DNA from: Bacteroidota bacterium
Lineage (GTDB): Bacteria; Bacteroidota; Ignavibacteria; UBA10030; UBA8401
Direction: 5' to 3'
Length of the DNA: 49,310 nucleotides
Assembly (NCBI GenBank): GCA_013361065.1
Contig: JABWAK010000007.1
Location: 1 to 49,310 of the forward strand
Positions 32,421 through 41,756 of this stretch are shown piece after piece. Under the pieces are notes generated by a model, which worked only from the letters and a program-made list of their open reading frames with translations, did no database searches and was not told where the DNA came from. Each line of letters begins with the position of its first letter. Positions within the stretch are counted from its first letter, which is position 1. Both the position numbers and the translations under genes were made by a program.

Positions 32421-34097
32421 TCACCTCAGATACATCATCTTCCGCGTCTGCGAGAAGGAGAGGGTGCGGAGGGTGTAGAGATAGACGCCGGTCGGGAGAT
32501 TCGAGGCGTTGAAGCGGACGGTATGGTCACCGGCAGGACGGGGACCGTTGACGAGCACGGCGACTTCCTTGCCGAGCATGTCGTACACCTTCAGCGAGAC
32601 GGTGCCGGCCCGGGGAAGTTGATACCGGATGCTGGATACTGGATTGAAAGGGTTAGGATAGTTCTGTCCCAGCGCGTAGGCGGTGATGGCAGGCTCCACG
32701 AACGCTTCCACGGAACCGGTGTATTCGAACTTCCCGTCACGGTCGATCTGCTTCAGACGGTACAGCACCCTCCCCTTCGCTGTTGCATCGGTGAAGGTAT
32801 AGGAGTGCGGGGCGTTCGTCGTACCGTGGCCTTCCACGAAACCGATGCGGCTCCATGTGCCGGACATCATCTTCTCCACTTCAAAACCAAGATTGTTCTG
32901 CTCTGTTGCCGTACTCCACACCAGCATCACTCCTTTACCGTTCACCATCGCAGTAAAGGAGGCGAACTCCACCGGCAAACCCTCTCCTTCATCGCCCGTA
33001 TCAACGGGATGCGGATCGTCCGGCAGCCGGTCATCCGTCAGGCGGTATTTCGGGTCGCCGATGACGACGTCCATCCACGACAGGAACGGTGAGGCGGATG
33101 CATACGATTCGGCTACCGTGTAGCCCTGGGTGTAGAGATCGAACAATATGGAGACATCGGCCATGGCGGAGGCATACGGTTCGTAGACATACCCTTTCGC
33201 GGCGGTCACCCCTTCCGCGATGATGTCGGCGATCAGCGACTGTCCGTACACCACCGGCTTGGTGAAGGTCCGCGCCGAGGTGGAGACATAGGTCTCTGCG
33301 ATCGCACCCGGATTCCAGGTAAAATTCAGCCGTCCATACTGCGATGTATGTTTATCATTACTTCCCCACCCTGCATAACCATTCACCTGCTGCTGACCGG
33401 TCAGATAAACATTGGTGGAATCCAGAAGACATGACAATCCGCGGCGGCGCATCGTGTCCGCCGCAACACTCATCCTGGTATTGAGATAGGGCGCTGCGGT
33501 ATTCCAGCCGGGGTCCATATCCAGGACAAATTTTCCACTGGTTGGGGGTCCGTTCGGGATCACCGCCGAGCGGTCGATGAGTCCCACCACATCGGCGACC
33601 GTATAGCCATCCAGCCGGGTAACGAGATAGATGCCGTATTGCATCCGTGTGAAATGGCCACGTTTGCCATAGTACGGCGAAGTGATCCTGCCATTCCCGC
33701 CGATGGAGCCGGCATACGGCCCGAGCAGCAGGGACAGTTCACTCTCCACGGAGGAGGAGTACCATCCATCCTGCCGCTTCACTTTGAGCGGTACCCCTTT
33801 GGTGGTGACGATATAATTGATACTGTCCTGGATACCATAGAGGGTCAGATGGTCCTCCACTCCCTTCCGGAGGAGGGCGAATTGGGGATCGGAGATCTCC
33901 TCCGTGAGAGGAAGAGCGAGCCGGATGATGTTCTCGGGATGGATGCAGCGCTGAGCGGCGAAGTAGGAACCGATGCTGTCCGATTGGGGACTGTTGCTGT
34001 TGATGATGACCACGACGTCATGGTACGTAGAGGTCTGCGCCGCAACGAATGCAGTGCATACCAGAAGCAACAATAGTGTTCCGATCCGTGGAAGCAT
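32421..34097 (-). CDS. TIGR03790-like secreted protein with T9SS sorting domain
   Basis: A 558-residue exported protein. Signal peptide MLPRIGTLLLLLVCTAFVAAQ, then the TIGR03790-type region: VVVIINSNSPQSDSIGSYFA, PENIIRLALPLTEEISD, INYIVTTKGVPLKV, and further blocks to about residue 365 (TAAKGYVYEPYASAMADVSI). A linker with EFASFTAMVNGKGVMLVWST leads into a conserved 160-residue tail. The last 80 residues are a T9SS type A sorting domain: GQNYPNPFNPVSSIRYQLP, VSLKVYDMLGKEVAVLVNG, GVYLYTLRT and a basic end. The product should cross the outer membrane and be attached at or released from the surface. The molecular function of TIGR03790 is not known. Confidence 0.85.
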   Translation of the reverse strand: MLPRIGTLLLLLVCTAFVAAQTSTYHDVVVIINSNSPQSDSIGSYFAAQRCIHPENIIRLALPLTEEISDPQFALLRKGVEDHLTLYGIQDSINYIVTTKGVPLKVKRQDGWYSSSVESELSLLLGPYAGSIGGNGRITSPYYGKRGHFTRMQYGIYLVTRLDGYTVADVVGLIDRSAVIPNGPPTSGKFVLDMDPGWNTAAPYLNTRMSVAADTMRRRGLSCLLDSTNVYLTGQQQVNGYAGWGSNDKHTSQYGRLNFTWNPGAIAETYVSTSARTFTKPVVYGQSLIADIIAEGVTAAKGYVYEPYASAMADVSILFDLYTQGYTVAESYASASPFLSWMDVVIGDPKYRLTDDRLPDDPHPVDTGDEGEGLPVEFASFTAMVNGKGVMLVWSTATEQNNLGFEVEKMMSGTWSRIGFVEGHGTTNAPHSYTFTDATAKGRVLYRLKQIDRDGKFEYTGSVEAFVEPAITAYALGQNYPNPFNPVSSIRYQLPRAGTVSLKVYDMLGKEVAVLVNGPRPAGDHTVRFNASNLPTGVYLYTLRTLSFSQTRKMMYLR

Positions 34098-35160
34098 AGT
34101 GTCCTGCCGAACATCCGTTTTCGGGTAGACGCATTAATGCATATGGCATGCCAATCAAGAATCGCTCTTTATACTGAATTCTAGGCAGATCGTTAGGAAT
34201 ACGGAGGCAACCCAAGGATACACAAGGACAACTGTCCGCCAGAGGACAGGGAAATGGGTTCCTCTCGTTCCGTGGAGGAAGAAAAATGGGGAGTAAAGAT
34301 TTTTGGCAATATCGGAGTGAAAGGGCGGATTATAGAAATACCAATGTCCAAATGACAAATTCCAAACGAGGTCATCGATGCGCGAGAGAAAACGCAAAAA
34401 CAGTCCCGCAGATCTCGCAGAATAACGCAGAAAGGAAATAAGAAGAGCAATTTCCAAATCACAAATGGCAAATTCCAAACAAGGGCATCGACGCGCGAGA
34501 GAAAACGCAAAAACAGTCCCTGCCGCCTGGCGGGGGTTACACGGCGGCATTCCACCCTGGATCATCCTGGAGGCGGAAGCAGATAACGCAGATGTACGCA
34601 GAATATCGCAGAGAGGAAATAAGAAGAGCAATTTCCAAATCACAAATGACAAATTACAAATGAGGGCTTCGATGCGCAGGAAAAGCAATTATCAAATTGC
34701 AAGATTACAAGATTGCGCATTTGCGCGAGTCGATGCGAGAAAGAGCAATGAACAATGGACAATTGACAATCTGATAGCTGAGGGCTGAAAGCTGAAAACT
34801 GTGAGCTCTCGCTGTACTGTAAAAAGTAGTTGAGTCGTGGAGTCGATGAGTCTTGGAAAGGGCTATTGGCTATTGGCAATTAACAATGAACAATTGACAA
34901 TGGACATTCAGGACGATCACGACTATGGTACGCCGGTCTTTAGGCCGGCGATCGTACATAAAAGAAAGGAATGGAGTCGCGGAAGAGAACAATTGACAAC
35001 GGACAATCTGATAGCTGAGGGCTGAAGGCTGAAAACTGAGAGCTATCATTGCACAGTAATAAGTAGTTGAGTCTTGGAGAGGGCTATTGGCAATGAACAA
35101 TCTGAAAGCTGATAGCTGAAGGCTGATAGCTATACTTGAGTTGTTGAGACACATCTCAAG
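34098..35160. repeat. Repeat-filled spacer, about 1.1 kb
   Basis: The first 100 bp before the TIGR03790-like gene are unique and must hold its promoter. From 34340 to 34735: ACAAATTCCAAACGAGGTCA / CCCGCAGATCTCGCAGAATA units. 34769-34905: CTGATAGCTGAGGGCTGAAA block with GGGCTATTGGCTATTGGC. 34909-34996: the 90-bp element with hairpin GCCGGTC-TTTA-GGCCGGC (34932-34949). 35005-35140: another CTGATAGCTGAGGGCTGAAG block. No gene seen. Confidence 0.85.
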
Positions 35161-35269
35161 CGCTGGGTCATCGCGGTGAACTGCGATGTGAGGGAAGTCG
35201 CGCGGCGCTGCAGACATCCGATGTCTCTGTGTAACTGCGTAGGAGACATCGGACGTCGTACTAGGCGCG
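35161..35269 (-). repeat. Conserved palindromic 3' element, copy 1
   Basis: A roughly 110-bp element immediately after the stop of the 1646-residue gene, near-identical to 45256-45366. Its core is GACATCCGATGTCTC (35213-35227) paired with GAGACATCGGACGTC (35243-35257), 14 of 15 positions matching. Both copies lie directly behind T9SS cargo genes, so they probably end or stabilise those transcripts. Confidence 0.75.
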
Positions 35270-38200
35270 TTATTTCATGAGGAGCATCTTGCGGGTCTGG
35301 GTGGAGGTGCCGGAGCGGAGGGTATAGAAATAGATGCCGCTCGGCAGCGCAGATGCGTTGAAGTCCACCGAATATTCACCGGCAGTGCGGTGTCCGTTCA
35401 CCAGCACGGCGACCTCCTTGCCGAGCATATCGTAGACCTTCAGGGTGGTGTTCCCTGCGGACACAAGCTGATACGTGATGCGGGTAGCAGGATTGAACGG
35501 ATTGGGGTAGTTCTGGTCCAGCGTGAACCGGACGGGAGCGGTGACAGAGACCTCCACCTCCTGCGAATACTCGAACTTCCCGTCCCGGTCGATCTGTTTC
35601 AAACGATACGCGTACCTTCCGGATGACAGCGAACGGTCGACATACCGATACTCGTGCGGGGTATTCGAAGTCCCGTTCCCTTCAATGAACGACAGTGCGC
35701 TCCATTGTTCCGCCGCACCGCTGTTCTGAGGGTCCAGCGCCCTCCGCTCCACCGCAAAACCATGGTTGTTCACTTCCGTTGCCGTGATCCACTGTAGTTC
35801 GACTCCGGCACCGCGCTGCATGGCGGTGAGCGAGGTGAGTTCTACGGGAAGTACTGCGTACGTTGTATTGATGAACACCGAAATATCATTCGAACCATAA
35901 TTCGCTGTTAAGAGATCCATGTCACCGTCATTATCAAGATCCGCAGACTGGATCGAGTATGGATATTGCCCGGTAGAATAATCCCTCCTTTCGCCGAACG
36001 TTCCGCTGCTATTATTCTTCAACATTGAAATACTGCTTGATAACAGGTTCGTCACAACGATATCACGATCACCATCACCATCACCATCGACCAATTGTAT
36101 GGAGGATGGATTCGCACCGACCTCATAGAACACTCCGGCAGCAAATGTTCCATTACCATTGTTCTTTAATACCGTGACCGTTCTATTCTCTGAGGGATTG
36201 TAATCACCGAAATTTGCTGCAACAATATCGATGTCGCCGTCATTATCGATATCTCCTGCATCGACCCATCGGGTCTTCGTCGTATAGTCCCCAAAATAGA
36301 TATAATTTACCGAGGTGAAGACACCGCTGCCGTTATTCGCTGCGACATTCACTCCAAATCCGCTGGCAGGAAGAATCGCATCCAGATCGAGATCCCCGTC
36401 GACATCGGCCAATACCATGTTCTCCGAAGGACCGAAGGCATATTCTGTTTTTGCAGCGAATGTACCGTTGCCGTTGTTCTTCAGAACTGAAAACCCGCTT
36501 CCGTTATTGTTCGAGACAACAAGATCGTCATCGCCGTCATTGTCGAGATCCCCGGCAGTAACATTCCGCGGTGATGTGCCTGTTGAATATTCCGTCTTTG
36601 GTGCAAATGTTCCATCGCCGGAATTCATCATGACAGCCACCACGTTCCCTGATGAACGTGTGAACAGCATATCTTTGTCTCCATCCCCATCCACATCCGC
36701 CAGCGCCACCGAAATAGTATTCGTTCCGGCTGCATAACTGACCTTCGCAGCGAATGTTCCATTGCCGTTATTCTTGATGATGGAAAGCGTATTATCATCC
36801 GTGGAAAGAAGCGCAATATCGATATCGCCGTCGCCGTCCAGATCCGCCGTCTGAAGCGCATATGCTCCAGGCGCTGTGGCTCCCACCGATACTGCAGGAT
36901 AGAACGTATCTGCCGCTGCCGGACGGACGATAAAGCTCCAATATTTCTTGGCTCCAAGCGGGATATTATCTGTGCTTTTAATCCCCGTGGTAAGCAGAAC
37001 ATCGACTTTCTCTCCTGCAGAAAAATCTGTCGCCGGATCAAATGTCATCGTCATCCCGCCATTGGAAAGCGTCACCGTGCCGTTGTGGACGCCGGACTGG
37101 GACCCTGTCGCCTTCACCGTCGAACCGGAAATGAACGATGCCGCATCCATGGCAATGCTGAAGGTTGCCGTGATATTCCCTGACCGTGTAAGTGCGCTGG
37201 AATTGGCTGCCGGCGAGACCGACACAATGGAGGGTTCTGAGGGGAAGCCGGTCCCATTCCAACTGTAGCCGCTTCCCTTCAAATTGAGCGTACTGTTATT
37301 GCCGGAGGAATCATACGCGACCGCTGCGGTCGGTTCCGAACAGCGGTAATTCACCAGGAGACCCGACTGTGCACCGGAGATCTCCGTGAACATGGCACCG
37401 CTGAGCTGGGATGCGGAGCGGGCATAATTCCAGATCCGGATATTGTCCATCGATCCGGTGTACGCCGAACCCTGGGGGCTTGACATGCCGAAGAAGTACG
37501 TGTTGACACTGTTGAACATCGTACCGATGGTGACGGCGGTCCCCTCCTCCACACCATTGACGAAGAGACGCATCTGTCCGTTATTGGTCGCGGTGATCGC
37601 CACATGGTACCATTGTCCGGCCACGACCGTCGTGGTTCCGGTGATGAACCGTAATTGTCCGTCGAACAGATAATGCTGGAACTTATGGTCGCTGGTGATG
37701 CCGATCTGATGCGTATTGTATGAGGTCGCCGGGCCGGTACCGTCCGAGATGGAGCCGATGATCCTGGAGGTGACATCCGCCGGCTTCACCCATAGCTCGA
37801 TGGTGTAGGCGGTCGGGGTCGGAATGGCCACTTTCCCGTACCCGTCCGTACCGTTGAAACTCAGCGCTTTCCCGGCAGGTGCGCCCGCGAACAGCACTTT
37901 CACAAGATTTTCCGTGTGACTCGAAAGCACGAGATCTGTCTTCCCGTCACCGTCCATATCGGCAGCAGCAACACCCGCCACGGTGAAGCCCAACGGATAC
38001 GGCACGACCGAGAACACGCCCGAACCGTTGTTGCGGAGAACATTCAGCGCCGAACCATTGACGCACGTAACGGCAATATCGATATCCCCGTCCCCGTCCA
38101 CATCCGCCGGGACGGCCATATACGGCAACAACCCGACGGCATAGTCGGTCTTCGCCGCAAAGGTCCCGTTACCATTGTTCATGATCACCGAGACGGAATT

Positions 38201-40210
38201 CGCCCCGGCATTCGGAGTGATCATATCCTCATCCCCGTCGCCGTCCAGGTCCGCCGTACGCGCCAGCATCGGATTCGCACCGGTGGAATAGGTGGTGATG
38301 CTGCCGAACGTACCGCTGCCGTTATTCAGATACACGCCCATTGTACTGGAGTAATATCCGGCTCCGATGAGATCCATGTCCTTGTCGCCGTCCACATCCG
38401 AGAATTGGACACCGTGAGTACCGGAAAGACCGGTATAATTCGTGCTGGCGCTGAATACACCGGAACCATTATTGGTGATCACTGATATGTTGTTGGCATC
38501 AAAATTGCCCGAAGCAAGATCAAGGTCGCCGTCACCGTCGATATCCGCAGCGTCAATGAACGTCGGTGTTTGACCCACCGTGTAGCTCACTGCGGCGGCG
38601 AAGGTTCCATTCCCGTTGTTCTTCAGGATAGCAAGCGTTGCATTATTCACCGCCGCGATCAGGTCCATATCCCCGTCGTTGTCCACGTCCGCAGACGAAA
38701 TGGAACGAATGCTGGCAGCCAGCGAATAATTGGTCGGTGAACCGAAGGTCCGGCTGCCGGTGTTCAGTATGACCGAGACGGTATTGGCGGTATAATTGCC
38801 GGTCGCGATATCGACATCCCCGTCATTGTCCAGGTCCGCTGTGACCGGAACGATGGCCCCGGAGACAGTCGCCGCATTCACCAGCGTACCGAGGGTGTCG
38901 GAAGAGGTCGTCTGGACGGTGAACCGCCACATGACCGGAGAACCAAGGGGGTAATTGACGGCATTCACTGCCGACGTGGTCACGATGACCGTGACATATT
39001 CTCCCGGCAGAAAGTTCGTTGTCGGATCAACGGTGGCTGTGTAGGTCCCGGAGTTATACGAAACGGAACCGGCGTGCCTCCCCGACAGCGAACCGATAAG
39101 CATGATCGATGTCCCGACCGCGAGCGATGAGGCGTTCATCGGTTCATTGAATACGACAACGATGTTCGCGGAGGCGCTGACATTCGAGGCATGCATCAAC
39201 GGCGTATGTGAACTCACGCTCGGTGTCGACATCAACGAGCGCAGATACGGATAACCATTGTTCACCGCACTGTTCATTCCCCACGGCGCTGTGAGGTTCC
39301 ATCCGGCCCCCGTGAATGTGCTGCTGGTCTTCATTTCAGCGGTGGTCTTGCCGGTGCCACCGCCGGTGCTGACGGCCTGGCCGGTGGTCTGGGTATCCCA
39401 GAAGGAGGAGGAAAAGTCCACAGCGGATCCATCGGTGTATCCCACCAGACCGCCCACACTGACGGAACCTGTGACGGCTCCTGTTGCATAACAATTGATG
39501 AGTTTGTTACCGGACTCTACTGAGCCAACAAGTCCTCCAACCCTTGACGTACCGCTCACGGACCCTGCGGCAAAACTATTGGCAATGCGATAGATGGAAT
39601 TGACGGAATACCCCGCCAATCCTCCGACCCATGAGGCGCCGCTCACCGACGCAAGGGAAAAGCATGAATCGATGTTCTGATAATTCGCTCCGACAAGACC
39701 TCCCACCATCCAACGATTGCTTCCGGAAGTGGTCACCGATCCCGTCACGAGACAACCGGTGATGTTCCCGTCATTCAATCCAACAAGCCCCCCGACATAC
39801 CGGTCTCCGGTGATCGAAACATTGAACAACCGAATATTCTTCAGCGTACCCCAACTTCTCCCGAAAAAACCGGTATAGTCCGAACTCTTGTTGACCCTCA
39901 ACCCTTCGATGCGATATCCCTGACCGTCATACGAACCGCCGAAGGGAGATGCTCCCGTTCCGATCGACGGCATCCCTGCACCTCCGCTCCAGCTGCTGGT
40001 GGCGGACGCATCGATGTTCGCCGTCTGGATGAAATACGAGTTCCACGTGCTGCTGTTCTGCGTGATCCAGTACAGATTCTCGAGCGTGGCGATCTGGTAC
40101 GGGCTCCCGACCGTGCCGTTGCCGGCGGCGGGGGCCGTGGCGGTCTGGGCCGCGAGCGGGACGCTGACCATGAGCCAGAGGAAGCAGAGTGTTGTCGCAA
40201 TGGATTTCAC
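35270..40210 (-). CDS. Giant multidomain surface protein (GLUG, Ig-like, FG-GAP/VCBS, LamG) with T9SS sorting domain
   Basis: A 1646-residue exported protein. Signal peptide to about residue 21; five GLUG-type repeats (about 80-300, each with VGGLVG and NCYATG-like segments); a Big_5-like domain (about 335-440, VVVFNEPMNASSLAVG); about seven FG-GAP/VCBS repeats (D-D/N-GDxD and NNGNGTF units, 445-790); a LamG-like domain (about 800-990, ALSFNGTDGYGKVAIP, TIELWVKP); a second Big_5-like domain; a second block of about seven VCBS repeats (1115-1460); and the T9SS tail (NYPNPFNPATRITYQL, KVYDMLGKEVAVLVNG). It probably acts as an adhesin or binds polymers; DxDxDG loops imply calcium. GTG start with AAGGAG 10 nt upstream, 41 bp behind the receiver gene. 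Confidence 0.88.
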   Translation of the reverse strand: MKSIATTLCFLWLMVSVPLAAQTATAPAAGNGTVGSPYQIATLENLYWITQNSSTWNSYFIQTANIDASATSSWSGGAGMPSIGTGASPFGGSYDGQGYRIEGLRVNKSSDYTGFFGRSWGTLKNIRLFNVSITGDRYVGGLVGLNDGNITGCLVTGSVTTSGSNRWMVGGLVGANYQNIDSCFSLASVSGASWVGGLAGYSVNSIYRIANSFAAGSVSGTSRVGGLVGSVESGNKLINCYATGAVTGSVSVGGLVGYTDGSAVDFSSSFWDTQTTGQAVSTGGGTGKTTAEMKTSSTFTGAGWNLTAPWGMNSAVNNGYPYLRSLMSTPSVSSHTPLMHASNVSASANIVVVFNEPMNASSLAVGTSIMLIGSLSGRHAGSVSYNSGTYTATVDPTTNFLPGEYVTVIVTTSAVNAVNYPLGSPVMWRFTVQTTSSDTLGTLVNAATVSGAIVPVTADLDNDGDVDIATGNYTANTVSVILNTGSRTFGSPTNYSLAASIRSISSADVDNDGDMDLIAAVNNATLAILKNNGNGTFAAAVSYTVGQTPTFIDAADIDGDGDLDLASGNFDANNISVITNNGSGVFSASTNYTGLSGTHGVQFSDVDGDKDMDLIGAGYYSSTMGVYLNNGSGTFGSITTYSTGANPMLARTADLDGDGDEDMITPNAGANSVSVIMNNGNGTFAAKTDYAVGLLPYMAVPADVDGDGDIDIAVTCVNGSALNVLRNNGSGVFSVVPYPLGFTVAGVAAADMDGDGKTDLVLSSHTENLVKVLFAGAPAGKALSFNGTDGYGKVAIPTPTAYTIELWVKPADVTSRIIGSISDGTGPATSYNTHQIGITSDHKFQHYLFDGQLRFITGTTTVVAGQWYHVAITATNNGQMRLFVNGVEEGTAVTIGTMFNSVNTYFFGMSSPQGSAYTGSMDNIRIWNYARSASQLSGAMFTEISGAQSGLLVNYRCSEPTAAVAYDSSGNNSTLNLKGSGYSWNGTGFPSEPSIVSVSPAANSSALTRSGNITATFSIAMDAASFISGSTVKATGSQSGVHNGTVTLSNGGMTMTFDPATDFSAGEKVDVLLTTGIKSTDNIPLGAKKYWSFIVRPAAADTFYPAVSVGATAPGAYALQTADLDGDGDIDIALLSTDDNTLSIIKNNGNGTFAAKVSYAAGTNTISVALADVDGDGDKDMLFTRSSGNVVAVMMNSGDGTFAPKTEYSTGTSPRNVTAGDLDNDGDDDLVVSNNNGSGFSVLKNNGNGTFAAKTEYAFGPSENMVLADVDGDLDLDAILPASGFGVNVAANNGSGVFTSVNYIYFGDYTTKTRWVDAGDIDNDGDIDIVAANFGDYNPSENRTVTVLKNNGNGTFAAGVFYEVGANPSSIQLVDGDGDGDRDIVVTNLLSSSISMLKNNSSGTFGERRDYSTGQYPYSIQSADLDNDGDMDLLTANYGSNDISVFINTTYAVLPVELTSLTAMQRGAGVELQWITATEVNNHGFAVERRALDPQNSGAAEQWSALSFIEGNGTSNTPHEYRYVDRSLSSGRYAYRLKQIDRDGKFEYSQEVEVSVTAPVRFTLDQNYPNPFNPATRITYQLVSAGNTTLKVYDMLGKEVAVLVNGHRTAGEYSVDFNASALPSGIYFYTLRSGTSTQTRKMLLMK

Positions 40211-40251
40211 AGGATAGCTCTCCTTGATGTTGGTGATAGTGAACAGAATGT

Positions 40252-40596
40252 CTAACGGAAATATTGTTTGACCTCGCCGAGATACTCCTTGTGGACGTAT
40301 CCGATGCTCCCTGCCCTCATCGCTTCGGTCCGGATCTCCTCGTCATCGTAGTTGGAGACCATCACGACCCTGGCATCCGGATACTCCTTCAGGAGCATCC
40401 TCGTGGCGCGGATCCCGTCGACCGTCTTCATCGCGATATCCATCAGCACGATATCCGGACGGCTGTTCCGGTAATGCTGTACCACATCGCTCCCGTCGGT
40501 GCATTCATCGACGATCATCGCATAGTCCTGCATGACGCTTCTCAGCGTTGCTCGCATCTCGGTATTATCATCCACGATCATGGCGGTCGGCAGCAT
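40252..40596 (-). CDS. Stand-alone response regulator receiver (CheY-like)
   Basis: A 114-residue single receiver domain with no output domain: IVDDNTEMRATL at the start (acid pair DD), phosphoacceptor Asp in DIVLMDIAMKTVDGI, and VVMVSN followed later by VHKEYL (conserved Lys). GAGGG 4 nt before the ATG at 40596 sets the start; the upstream ATG at 40620 adds 8 residues. It is 41 bp before the giant T9SS cargo gene, so the two are probably cotranscribed. A kinase and a NarL-type regulator are encoded 500 bp upstream on the same strand and could be its partners. Confidence 0.88.
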   Translation of the reverse strand: MLPTAMIVDDNTEMRATLRSVMQDYAMIVDECTDGSDVVQHYRNSRPDIVLMDIAMKTVDGIRATRMLLKEYPDARVVMVSNYDDEEIRTEAMRAGSIGYVHKEYLGEVKQYFR

Positions 40597-41099
40597 TGTT
40601 CCCTCGTTTAGTGGGAGCAAGGTAACCGGAACGGGAGGGGGAATCCATCAGGGGAAACCCTTGAAATGCATCCGGGATACCCTGAGTAAGGGAAAAACTA
40701 TTGGAAATGGACAATTAACAATGGACAATGAACAATGGACAATGAACAATTAACAATGAACAGAAAGGCGAGACTGGCAGGGATTGGGGGGAGAAAAAGA
40801 TGCTGGAGGCTGTGCCGCTTCAGTGTGAATGTTCATGGCGGCATTCCGACTTGGATCCATCAATGGGTGGAAGATGCTGGGGGCTGGATTCTAGATACTG
40901 GATGCTGGATACTGGATGCTGGATACTGGATGCTGGATACTGGATACTGGTCCTCAGTCTTTGGTGCTTGGTCTTTCGGATTTGGTATTTGGGATTTGAT
41001 CTTTGGTGCTTGGTTTTTGGTGCTTGGGAATTGTTCTTTGGTGCTTGGTATTTGGGATTTGATACCCGCTTCTTTCTGATCTTTTCCGTGGTAAAAAAT
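40597..41099. repeat. Spacer with 14-bp tandem repeat and TTGGTGCTTGG runs
   Basis: The promoter-proximal 90 bp is unique. At 40705-40760 there is an ACAATGGACAATTAACAATG run. At 40870-40950 a tandem repeat of a 14-bp unit (CTGGATACTGGATG and variants, about six copies) occurs. At 40960-41065 there is a degenerate TTGGTGCTTGGTATTTGGGA array. No gene seen. Confidence 0.8.
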
Positions 41100-41756
41100 C
41101 TATAACCGGTTCTTATGCTCGGAAGCGAATTTCACCAGGGCATGGGTGCCGGTGAGGGCGAGTTTCTTGGCGATGTTGGTCCGGTGGCTCTCGCACGTCT
41201 TCACACTGATGAAGAGCTCTTCGGCGATCTCTTTCGTGGTCCTCCCCTGCGCGACAAGGCGGAGGATCCTCCGCTCGGAAGCGGTCAGGGTGAGAAGACC
41301 GGGGAATTCCTTCTCGATCGCCTTTGCACCTTCGCTCCGGCGGACCATGAAATCGGAGACGGACGGCGTGAGATAGTACTTTCCGGATGCCACCGTCCGG
41401 ATGGCATTGATGATGTCCGTTGCGGCATTCTCCTTCAGCAGGAATCCCATCACGCCGAGATCGAGGGCGGCGTTGAAGAACTCCTCATCCGTGTAGAGCG
41501 TCAGGAACAGGACCCTGGGCGGATGCGGACGGGTGCGGAGCTGCTGCGCCGCTTTGATACCGTTCATCACCGGCATATCGATATCGGTGAGCACCACATC
41601 GGGCCGGTGCGCATCGACGAGGGCGAGCAACTCCTCGCCGTTGGACGCTTCCGCCAGGAGCGACATCCCGGGTGTGGAGCGGATGATGGAGGCGAGTCCG
41701 GCACGGAAGACCGGATGGTCGTCCGCGATGATGATAGTGGTTGCTGCGTCAGCCAT
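41100..41756 (-). CDS. NarL/FixJ-family response regulator
   Basis: A 218-residue two-domain regulator. The receiver (about 6-125) has IIIADDHPVFRAGL, phosphoacceptor Asp in DVVLTDIDMPVMNG, and GFLLKENA with the conserved Lys. The C-terminal LuxR-type helix-turn-helix is at about 150-215: LTASERRILRLVAQGRTTKE, IAEELFISVKTCESHRTNIA. The ATG at 41756 overlaps the kinase stop by 8 bp, so it is coupled to that gene; in-frame sequence further upstream lies inside the kinase. DNA targets are unknown. Confidence 0.93.
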   Translation of the reverse strand: MADAATTIIIADDHPVFRAGLASIIRSTPGMSLLAEASNGEELLALVDAHRPDVVLTDIDMPVMNGIKAAQQLRTRPHPPRVLFLTLYTDEEFFNAALDLGVMGFLLKENAATDIINAIRTVASGKYYLTPSVSDFMVRRSEGAKAIEKEFPGLLTLTASERRILRLVAQGRTTKEIAEELFISVKTCESHRTNIAKKLALTGTHALVKFASEHKNRL

